A stretch of 64,000 bases of DNA, taken from an uncultured Eubacteriales bacterium (lineage in GTDB: Bacteria > Bacillota > Clostridia > Oscillospirales > Acutalibacteraceae). Position 1 is the stretch's first letter, and each line of letters opens with the position of its first letter. The translations under genes and the position numbers were made by a program. The notes under the pieces were generated by a model. It made no database searches. It was given only the letters and a program-made list of their open reading frames with translations, and had not been told where the DNA came from. Below, in pieces: positions 1-6,116 of this stretch. The DNA is taken from the NCBI GenBank assembly GCA_934489735.1, contig CAKSSR010000008.1:9564-73563 (forward strand), in the 5' to 3' direction.

Positions 1-883
1 CTCCTTCTTTGTTCCAAATTTCTTCTAAACTTTCTTTTCTTAAGTTACCTTCTATAAACTTGTCATCATATAATGACTCACAGCCCTTGACATTTCCAAC
101 GCTATCAATTCCAACTACAAATAAGCCAGCTCCACAACCGTTAAATATAAATGATTCTCCTGGATATCCTCTAAGTTCTTCTTCCTTTTCATTATAATAT
201 CCTATGTCGTCGCCAGGGAATATTACCATATCGCTTTCATTTCTCTTGTCCACTATAAAATCTATTATGTCTTTGACTCTTTCTGGTTCTACTAATAAAT
301 CATTGTCAGATGCATTTCCCATTGGAGTTGCTAATTGTATTTGCCATGCGTCTACTTTGTGGTCTTTAAATATCTTATACAACTCTTCCAATTGATCTAT
401 ATTCAATTTCATCACAGTTGTAACTACGCTCGTCTGATACCCTTTTTCTTTGAGTATGTCTAATGCTTTTATCGCCCTTTCAAAAGAATCCTTCTTTCCT
501 CTTATCAAATTATGAGTTTCTTCTGTCCCATCAATAGACACCGCTACCATTTTTATGCCCGACTTCTCTATTTGTTCTAATTGCTTGTCGCCTAACAGAT
601 ATGCATTCGTTATTATATTTGTACTCACGCCATTATCCACAAACTGTCTTGCTATTATGTGCCAAAAATCCAAAGTAAATATCTCTCCTCCTATGAGAGT
701 TATCTGTTCTAGTCCCATGTCTATCAATTGTTTTGCTATGTCTTTGCATTCTTCTAGAGTCAATTCATCTTGACGTGCCTTTCCTGCCCTTGACCCACAA
801 TGCATACAGTTCATATTGCATCTTAAAGTCATTTCCCATACTGCTTGTCTTGGATAATATCCTTTTTTATTATTCATAATCAT
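1..883 (-). CDS. Radical SAM/SPASM peptide-modifying enzyme (partial, 3' end outside window)
   Basis: About 294 residues are visible before the reading frame leaves the window. The 4Fe-4S/SAM motif CxxxCxxC is at residues 22-29 (CNMNCMHC). A GGE motif follows near residue 70, and near residue 260 there is a SPASM-like pattern (NGCGAG, then GNVKGC) that would bind auxiliary clusters. The start ATG at 883 has AAAGGAG eight bases upstream. It is the last visible gene of the operon that begins with the ABC transporter, directly after eight leader-bearing small peptides, so it probably modifies them. SPASM enzymes commonly act on ribosomal peptides; the specific reaction is unknown. Its end and any further genes lie outside the window. 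Confidence 0.85.
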   Translation of the reverse strand, partial: MIMNNKKGYYPRQAVWEMTLRCNMNCMHCGSRAGKARQDELTLEECKDIAKQLIDMGLEQITLIGGEIFTLDFWHIIARQFVDNGVSTNIITNAYLLGDKQLEQIEKSGIKMVAVSIDGTEETHNLIRGKKDSFERAIKALDILKEKGYQTSVVTTVMKLNIDQLEELYKIFKDHKVDAWQIQLATPMGNASDNDLLVEPERVKDIIDFIVDKRNESDMVIFPGDDIGYYNEKEEELRGYPGESFIFNGCGAGLFVVGIDSVGNVKGCESLYDDKFIEGNLRKESLEEIWNKEG

Positions 884-907
884 TTTGACAACTCCTTTTT
901 AATCTTC

Positions 908-1084
908 TTATTCCTTATGTTCATCAATGATTACTGGTTTAAGAAACTTTCCACTAGGCATTGGCATTATAGGTCTAGGTTCATAGCCACACTTAAACTT
1001 ACCACCAATTTTATTGCATAATTTAATACAGCTGCAAGGCGGTTCTGACCCCGCACTTATTTTTTCTAGTTCCTTTTCATTCAT
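908..1084 (-). CDS. RiPP precursor peptide 8 (58 aa, Cys-containing)
   Basis: The leader MNEKELEKISAG ends in an AG variant of the double-glycine site. The following core has four cysteines (CSC, C, C) and a GYEPRP segment where the sister peptides have Y[A/G]. The tail resembles that of precursor 2 (both contain VIIDE). The ATG at 1084 is preceded by GGAG with eight bases spacing; an upstream in-frame GTG overlaps that ribosome binding site. This is the gene nearest the radical SAM enzyme and the most divergent of the eight. It has no YPP motif after the leader. Confidence 0.7.
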   Translation of the reverse strand: MNEKELEKISAGSEPPCSCIKLCNKIGGKFKCGYEPRPIMPMPSGKFLKPVIIDEHKE

Positions 1085-1097
1085 ATAAATCACTCCT

Positions 1098-1253
1098 TCA
1101 TTCTTTTTCTTTTTTATTATTTCTTTTTTCTAAAATTCCATATTTTAATGTAATAGGATTCTTTCTTTTCTTATTTGGATATTCCTCTAAACTCTTTCCG
1201 CCTGAAATATTTTTTAAAATTTTTTCGTCAATATCAAATTTTTCTTTGTCCAT
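1098..1253 (-). CDS. RiPP precursor peptide 7 (51 aa)
   Basis: The leader MDKEKFDIDEKILKNISGG ends in GG, followed by an EYPN segment (the YPP-like site), then KYGILEK and a Lys/Glu-rich tail. The ATG at 1253 has AAAGGAG eight bases upstream, which favours it over a longer in-frame start at 1292 that would overlap the neighbouring precursor. It is the shortest family member but keeps both conserved tyrosine motifs. The start is well supported; the precursor role is inferred from the leader and the operon. Confidence 0.72.
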   Translation of the reverse strand: MDKEKFDIDEKILKNISGGKSLEEYPNKKRKNPITLKYGILEKRNNKKEKE

Positions 1254-1266
1254 GTCTGGTTCTCCT

Positions 1267-1494
1267 TTATTTTTCTTCATCATTTTGTTCATCCTTGTCT
1301 TTACATATTTTCGATTTTTTTAATATTTCCTTACCAGGTATATACTGTGGCCCTCCATATCCTGTTACCCACATCGCCTTTTCCATCTTTCCCCAATCTA
1401 TATCTTTTAGACGAGGATATTTCTTTAACAAATTATTATCCTTATTTCCAGTTCCTCCATCAACATTTTTTAAATCTTTTTCATCCATATCCAT
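1267..1494 (-). CDS. RiPP precursor peptide 6 (75 aa)
   Basis: The leader is MDMDEKDLKNVDGG. The core region carries KYPR and later GYGGPQYIP, the Y-G form of the second conserved tyrosine motif. The tail ends DEQNDEEK, almost the same as in precursor 5. GGAGG lies nine bases before the ATG at 1494; an in-frame TTG at 1500 sits almost on the ribosome binding site and is less likely. The close tail match suggests precursors 5 and 6 arose by duplication. Confidence 0.75.
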   Translation of the reverse strand: MDMDEKDLKNVDGGTGNKDNNLLKKYPRLKDIDWGKMEKAMWVTGYGGPQYIPGKEILKKSKICKDKDEQNDEEK

Positions 1495-1510
1495 ATCCAA
1501 TCACCTCCGG

Positions 1511-1753
1511 CTATTTTTCTTCATCATTCTGTCCATCTTTGGTCTTATTTCCTTTCCTTTTATCCATTAATTCCTTTAAATCAAACTTACTTTTAATAGG
1601 AATATGTGGAGCCGCATATGCTAATGATAGATACTTCTTATTATTTAGATCTATACCTAAGGGATATGGGTTTAACTTATCATTCTTATCTCCAGTTCCT
1701 CCATTAACATTTCCAAAACTTTCTTCATCAATACTTAAATCTTCCTTATCCAT
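1511..1753 (-). CDS. RiPP precursor peptide 5 (80 aa)
   Basis: The leader MDKEDLSIDEESFGNVNGG ends in GG. A PYPL segment and then AYAAPHIP follow, and a charged tail ends DGQNDEEK. The ATG at 1753 is preceded by AAAGGAGAGG at good spacing. A longer in-frame start at 1783 would overlap the previous precursor by 14 bases and has no better ribosome binding site. The YAAPHI string recurs in precursor 1, which points to a conserved site of modification or recognition. Confidence 0.76.
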   Translation of the reverse strand: MDKEDLSIDEESFGNVNGGTGDKNDKLNPYPLGIDLNNKKYLSLAYAAPHIPIKSKFDLKELMDKRKGNKTKDGQNDEEK

Positions 1754-1769
1754 CTCTAATCCTCTCCTT

Positions 1770-2021
1770 TCATTTCTCTTCATTATTTATCTGATCTATA
1801 TCTATTGCATCTTTTTTTTCAATTTTATTAATTGGTTTCCTCTTATGCGGTGGCTGAACTGCATATTTAGATACTATTGTCATACGTCCTAAACCACTAT
1901 GTCCTAGCTTAATCCCTGATAAATTTGGAGGATATTTTGCTAAATTCTTATTTTCATCTGTTCCTCCACTGATATTATTCATTTCTTCACTATTCATTTC
2001 TTTATTATTTACTTCTTTCAT
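1770..2021 (-). CDS. RiPP precursor peptide 4 (83 aa)
   Basis: The leader MKEVNNKEMNSEEMNNISGG ends in GG, and TDENKNLAKYPPNL follows, close to the same stretch of precursor 3. The second motif is KYAVQPPHK. The tail is Lys/Glu-rich and ends NNEEK. AGGAG lies nine bases before the ATG at 2021. Translation probably initiates separately in each precursor gene, because every one has its own strong ribosome binding site and gaps are only 11 to about 100 bases. Confidence 0.76.
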   Translation of the reverse strand: MKEVNNKEMNSEEMNNISGGTDENKNLAKYPPNLSGIKLGHSGLGRMTIVSKYAVQPPHKRKPINKIEKKDAIDIDQINNEEK

Positions 2022-2033
2022 AATTGATCACTC

Positions 2034-2288
2034 CTATTCTTTTTCTTCATTTTCTTTTGTTTTTTTCATCACTACCTTTTTTTTAACACCTGGTATTAAT
2101 TTCTCTCCTTGATTAAAACTAAGTGGTGGGTATCGAACCGCATACAATGCAACACTTTCAAAAATTGGGCCTTTTACTTCATTATATAATCCAAGATTTG
2201 GAGGATACTTAACTAATTTCTTTTTAATTTCATCTGTCCCTCCATTGACATCCTTCATTTCTTTATCATTTAACTCTTCTTCACTCAT
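2034..2288 (-). CDS. RiPP precursor peptide 3 (84 aa)
   Basis: The leader MSEEELNDKEMKDVNGG ends in GG. KKLVKYPPNL follows, then LYAVRYPPLS, so this peptide has two YPP sites and one YA site. The tail is very basic and acidic (KKTKENEEKE). AAGGGG lies eight bases before the ATG at 2288; an upstream in-frame GTG at 2297 overlaps the ribosome binding site. Leader acidity followed by GG resembles peptides exported by bacteriocin-type systems. Confidence 0.76.
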   Translation of the reverse strand: MSEEELNDKEMKDVNGGTDEIKKKLVKYPPNLGLYNEVKGPIFESVALYAVRYPPLSFNQGEKLIPGVKKKVVMKKTKENEEKE

Positions 2289-2328
2289 ATCAACCACCCC
2301 TTGTTATTTTGAATCGCAATAAACCATT

Positions 2329-2529
2329 TTAATCATCCTTGATTTTTTTTAATTCATCTATAATTACGCTCTTCCCTATTTCATGTTTGATTCCATACAA
2401 TGGAACGCATTTAATCTTCCAGTCCTCTGGTGGATACTTCACAAGTTTTCCCCCTAATGAACTGTTCAAACATGCTTTACTAAAATCATTTACTCCTCCA
2501 TTAACATCTTTTAAAATATCATCTGCCAT
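2329..2529 (-). CDS. RiPP precursor peptide 2 (66 aa)
   Basis: The leader is very short (MADDILKDVNGG). A second internal GG (SSLGGK) precedes KYPPED and then PLYGIKHE. Two cysteines are present. The tail SVIIDELKK resembles the end of precursor 8. AGGAG lies eight bases before the ATG at 2529; an in-frame GTG at 2538 overlaps it. The internal GG could be a second cleavage point, which would leave a core starting just before YPP; this is inference. Confidence 0.72.
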   Translation of the reverse strand: MADDILKDVNGGVNDFSKACLNSSLGGKLVKYPPEDWKIKCVPLYGIKHEIGKSVIIDELKKIKDD

Positions 2530-2543
2530 TTCAATCACTCCTA

Positions 2544-2569
2544 TATCTTTTTAAGTTATCTTTTTAAGT
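2544..2569. repeat. Perfect 13-bp tandem direct repeat between precursors 1 and 2
   Basis: TATCTTTTTAAGT occurs twice head to tail in the gap upstream of precursor 2. It lies in the untranslated spacer just before that gene's ribosome binding site. It may be slippage without function. Confidence 0.8.
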
Positions 2570-2576
2570 ACTTTGA

Positions 2577-2609
2577 TGCCATATCTATCGAATTTTCTTA
2601 AATATGGCA
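2577..2609 (-). promoter_or_regulatory. Intercistronic hairpin between precursors 1 and 2
   Basis: TGCCATAT pairs with ATATGGCA across a 17-base loop. No T-run follows on the minus strand, so it is not an intrinsic terminator. A hairpin in an intercistronic gap can set RNA processing or stability and so change the ratio of peptide to transporter mRNA; that role is inferred. Confidence 0.45.
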
Positions 2610-2627
2610 CCAATATCTTACTTTTTC

Positions 2628-2837
2628 TTAATCGCCATCTGAATTATCAGATTTCTTTTTTTTCTTTTTTTCTTGCTCCCTCTGGAATTCTTCAAGACTC
2701 TTAATATGTGGAGCTGCATATCCTAAAAAATTAAAAGTCTTTTTATTTATTAGGGGAGGATATAAGCTTTCCCCTCCTTTGGCATTCTCTAAATCTTCGT
2801 CTTTTAGTTTATCTTTCTTCTGATTTTCTTTGCTCAT
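2628..2837 (-). CDS. RiPP precursor peptide 1 (69 aa)
   Basis: The leader MSKENQKKDKLKDEDLENAKGG ends in GG. LYPPLI follows within five residues, then GYAAPHI, then a tail with a run of lysines ending SDNSDGD. The ATG at 2837 has GGAGG 11 bases upstream; another in-frame ATG at 2855 lies on that ribosome binding site itself. The gene starts about 20 bases after the permease stop codon, which ties the peptides to the transporter transcript. Confidence 0.75.
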   Translation of the reverse strand: MSKENQKKDKLKDEDLENAKGGESLYPPLINKKTFNFLGYAAPHIKSLEEFQREQEKKKKKKSDNSDGD

Positions 2838-2856
2838 ATGATAAAATTCCTCCATT

Positions 2857-3675
2857 TTATATATCTCTGTTTTGGAAACATGCTATGCCTACACCTGTCG
2901 CTACTATTAGCCAACAAATGCTGACAATTATCGCTGTTGCTATATCGGATTGATATACTGTCGTATCATATCCTCTGAAGGTGTCCATATATGAAAAACT
3001 TATATACTTAGATAATTCAAAGACTTTATTATTTGTCACATTCTCTATTATTCCATCAATAAATTTAAATATCACTCCTATAAATGAAATAGTACATAAG
3101 TTTATCGCTATTGATCCGCCAATTTTTCTTACTATAAATGAGATCATGGTGAAAAATGCCGCTATCGACATTGCTATTAATAAGTTTATTCCAAAAGTCG
3201 CTAATAATCCACTTATATAATGTTCCGGCATCTCACCAATTCCATGCTTGCTCATAAATGTTGCTGATATAAAGACTACTATTAGTTGAAATATCATAAA
3301 TGCAATTACACAAAATATACTTATTATATATTTAGATAAATACATTTCAAATCTTTTGAAACCTTTTGATGCTACATTCTTTATGATTCCACTAGAAAAG
3401 TCTAAACATACAAACATTGATATCATCACTCCAAGTACTATTAACCAGTTACTTGGCGTAATGTTTACCATCGCTGTAAAACCTGTCATTTCCTCTCCTA
3501 ATGTCAACTCTTCTAAACTAAATCCTGCTTCTAGCATCTCTTTCTCACTAAAATTATATATCATTACATTAGTTGCTACTGTTATAAATGCTAACAGTCC
3601 ACATACTAGTAAACATATATAAAACGCTTTCCTTCTGAACAATTTATAAAAATCCGCTTTCAATAATCTAACCAT
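2857..3675 (-). CDS. ABC-2 type transporter permease
   Basis: This 272-residue protein has about six hydrophobic segments, starting with MVRLLKADFYKLFRRKAFYI, the cytoplasmic start typical of ABC-2 permeases related to BcrB and lantibiotic immunity systems. It starts inside the end of the ATPase gene (8-base overlap, GGAGGGG upstream), so the two are translationally coupled and form one transporter. It lacks a C39 peptidase domain, so leader cleavage must come from elsewhere. The role could be export of, or self-immunity to, the peptides encoded downstream. Confidence 0.82.
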   Translation of the reverse strand: MVRLLKADFYKLFRRKAFYICLLVCGLLAFITVATNVMIYNFSEKEMLEAGFSLEELTLGEEMTGFTAMVNITPSNWLIVLGVMISMFVCLDFSSGIIKNVASKGFKRFEMYLSKYIISIFCVIAFMIFQLIVVFISATFMSKHGIGEMPEHYISGLLATFGINLLIAMSIAAFFTMISFIVRKIGGSIAINLCTISFIGVIFKFIDGIIENVTNNKVFELSKYISFSYMDTFRGYDTTVYQSDIATAIIVSICWLIVATGVGIACFQNRDI

Positions 3676-4579
3676 CTAACTTCCCCTCCATTAAATTGAT
3701 AAAATAAGACTCTGGATCAGGTGTCTCTTTTGATATAGCGCTTACATTTAGATTGCAACACGCTAGCCTGTTATTAATCTTGGCAATGTCATTTATATCA
3801 TGATCATATACATATACATATCCATCGCCAATTTCAATCTCCCTTACGTCAAATTCGTCCTTCAAAAACTTACTTACACTCTCTTCATCTGTAGTCTCTA
3901 TTCTTATATATTCCTTCAAGTGGTCATTCAATTCTTCACTGGTCAATTGTTTTATTAAGCTTCCATTACTTATTATCCCATAGCTTGTTGCAATTTTATA
4001 TAATTCGCTTAATATATGACTTGAAATCAATATTGTAATCCCATATTCCTTATTTAATTTAATTATTAAATTTCTTACTTCTTTGATTCCAATTGGATCT
4101 AATCCGTTTATCGGTTCATCCAACAGTAAAAATTCTGGTCTTCCTAAAAGACTTAAACCTATTGCTAGCCTTTGTTTCATTCCCAATGAAAAGTTCTTTG
4201 CTTTTTTCTTGCCAGTGTTATCTAATCCAACATCTCTCAATATTCTATCTATTTCTGACTTATCTTTTTCTCCTACAATAATAGATTGAAGTTCCATATT
4301 CTGATAAGCTGTAAAATGTGGTACCAATGCTGGATTTTCTATCATTGTACCTATTTTTCGTCTTCCATTGTCGACATCATAGCTACCAAATAGCTCTATT
4401 TCTCCATCAGTTGGTGAAGCGAGTCCATCTATCATTCTAATTATGGTAGTCTTTCCTGCTCCATTCTTTCCTATTAGACCATAAATTTCACCTTTTTTTA
4501 TTTCTATGTTAGCTGAGTTAACGGCTGTCTTACCATAAAACATTTTGGTGAGATTTGTAGTCCTTAAAACATACTCCAT
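3668..4579 (-). CDS. ABC transporter ATP-binding protein (BcrA/immunity-like)
   Basis: This 303-residue protein has a Walker A motif GKNGAGKTT near residue 38, signature FSLGMKQR and Walker B LLLDEP followed by INGLDP. The C-terminal 80 residues form the extra domain seen in BcrA-type ATPases that partner ABC-2 permeases. The ATG at 4579 is preceded by AGGAGG. It is the first gene of the RiPP operon, behind a consensus promoter. It should energise the permease encoded next. Confidence 0.87.
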   Translation of the reverse strand: MEYVLRTTNLTKMFYGKTAVNSANIEIKKGEIYGLIGKNGAGKTTIIRMIDGLASPTDGEIELFGSYDVDNGRRKIGTMIENPALVPHFTAYQNMELQSIIVGEKDKSEIDRILRDVGLDNTGKKKAKNFSLGMKQRLAIGLSLLGRPEFLLLDEPINGLDPIGIKEVRNLIIKLNKEYGITILISSHILSELYKIATSYGIISNGSLIKQLTSEELNDHLKEYIRIETTDEESVSKFLKDEFDVREIEIGDGYVYVYDHDINDIAKINNRLACCNLNVSAISKETPDPESYFINLMEGKLDG

Positions 4580-4624
4580 AAAAATACCTCCTATAGTAAA
4601 GATTATTTATTCTTAACACTTAAT

Positions 4625-4653
4625 ATTATATATTATTTACTTCTCGAAGTCAA
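4625..4653 (-). promoter_or_regulatory. Sigma-A-type promoter of the RiPP operon
   Basis: On the minus strand TTGACT and TATAAT are separated by exactly 17 bases. The leader to the ATPase start codon is about 40 bases. No other convincing promoter was seen before the precursors. Confidence 0.7.
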
Positions 4654-4684
4654 TACTTTTGTTAAAAACGATAAAATTTCTTTA

Positions 4685-6040
4685 TTATTTACTCGTGGCT
4701 ATAAATTTGTCTACCAAAACTTTAGCAATTGGCGCCGCTGTACTGATTCCAAATCCACTTTTTTCTGTCACCACTGCAAATGCAATCGGATATCTACTGT
4801 TCTTATTGAATCCTACTATCCATCCGTTTGCTTTGTTATTTCCTACTTCTCCTGTCCCCGTCTTAGCGCAAATGTCTTGATTCGAAAATATCCTGTACGT
4901 GCTCGCTGTATAGTTCATTATGTCTACCATCTTGCTCGCTGTTGATTTGCCCATCATTCTATCCAAATTTCCTGTCCGTTTATTGCTATTGTTATCCGAA
5001 ATCGCATTTTTTATTATATATGGCCTTACCGGTACTCCTTCGTTGGCTATTGCTCCCATTATAATCATCATATGAACTGCATTTGTCAAGTCATTATATT
5101 GACCTATTCCTGACCATGCTAAGTCTATATTACTTGCCCCTTTTACATTATAAGTACTTTTCTCTACTTTCATGTCATCTATATTAAAATTCTTATTAAA
5201 TCCTAGCCTGTCTGCAGTTTCTGTCATCTTTTCTTTCCCTAACTCAATTGCCAGCTCACCTAATGCAATATTGCAGGAATTCGCCATCGCATTCTTAAAA
5301 TTCAACTTTCCATGCTTGCTATGACAAATTATCTTGTCTCCGTCTATGACTTTCTCCCCTGTGCAAGTAAATGTCCTATTGTCTAGGTCATCTATATTAT
5401 TTATTGACGATATTGCTGTTACCACTTTGAATATCGAACCTGGAGTGTACGACGCTGACATTGCTCTATTTACACATACTCCTTCATATTTTCCTGTCTT
5501 ATCGTTCTCTATGTTAGGTATATTGTTCGGATCATATGACGGACTGCTTACTATGCATAAGACTTCACCTGTCTTATAATTGTAAGCCACTGCCGCTCCT
5601 TTGTACTTTGCTAAGCTCATGTAAACATTTTTACATAATTCGCTGTCAATCGTTAAGGTTATGTCATGACTTTTATTAAAAAATAATGATGGCCCGAATC
5701 CATTAAATATATTATAACCAAATAAAATATCCGAATAACAACTCTGTATCGAACTGTTGGATGATATCTTCTGGTCACCTATAATATGCAAGAGTGCCGT
5801 TCTCTTATTTTTGTCTTCGTTATATACCCTTGTAGAATTCGCACTCTTCGCCAATACTACTCCATTTCTGTCATAAATCTTTCCCGAATTATCCAACCCG
5901 TTGACCATATGTAAATTATTTGAATGCATTGCCCAGTTTGGCACAGCTGTTACAAACTTATATATAAATATAGCTGTCCCTGTTATAAAAAGTAATACTA
6001 ATAAGTATAAAGCAAATGCCCTTATACGAGTATGTTTCAT
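4685..6040 (-). CDS. Penicillin-binding protein (FtsI/PbpA-like transpeptidase)
   Basis: This 451-residue membrane-anchored transpeptidase cross-links peptidoglycan outside the cytoplasmic membrane. It has one N-terminal transmembrane helix (residues 9-31). The three active-site motifs are visible: SxxK as PGSIFK, SxN as NSCN and KTG as AKTGTG. The protein is short for a class B enzyme, with a small N-terminal domain, as in the PbpA type that is often encoded beside FtsW/RodA. The next gene upstream is exactly such a protein, 77 bases away. GGAGGG precedes the ATG. Confidence 0.9.
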   Translation of the reverse strand: MKHTRIRAFALYLLVLLFITGTAIFIYKFVTAVPNWAMHSNNLHMVNGLDNSGKIYDRNGVVLAKSANSTRVYNEDKNKRTALLHIIGDQKISSNSSIQSCYSDILFGYNIFNGFGPSLFFNKSHDITLTIDSELCKNVYMSLAKYKGAAVAYNYKTGEVLCIVSSPSYDPNNIPNIENDKTGKYEGVCVNRAMSASYTPGSIFKVVTAISSINNIDDLDNRTFTCTGEKVIDGDKIICHSKHGKLNFKNAMANSCNIALGELAIELGKEKMTETADRLGFNKNFNIDDMKVEKSTYNVKGASNIDLAWSGIGQYNDLTNAVHMMIIMGAIANEGVPVRPYIIKNAISDNNSNKRTGNLDRMMGKSTASKMVDIMNYTASTYRIFSNQDICAKTGTGEVGNNKANGWIVGFNKNSRYPIAFAVVTEKSGFGISTAAPIAKVLVDKFIATSK

Positions 6041-6116
6041 ATCAATTCCCTCCTTTCTGCTTAATTTTACTCACTTTTTCTCTTGAGTAACCTTAATTTT
6101 TCTTTTCATCTGCTTA

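Noticed and set aside
1175..1892. Long plus-strand frames (131 and 181 codons) over the precursor cluster
   Set aside because: They are antisense shadows of the precursor genes, rich in Phe/Ser/Leu from the reverse strand, and have no ribosome binding sites.
908..2837. Reading the repeated small genes as a CRISPR array or non-coding repeat array
   Set aside because: Spacing is irregular, each unit has its own ribosome binding site and start, and similarity is at protein level, not as fixed DNA repeats.
4600..4653. A phased TTAA box at the RiPP operon promoter
   Set aside because: Two TTAA copies exist (4613 and 4620) but they are 7 bases apart and lie downstream of the -10 box, unlike the six true members.
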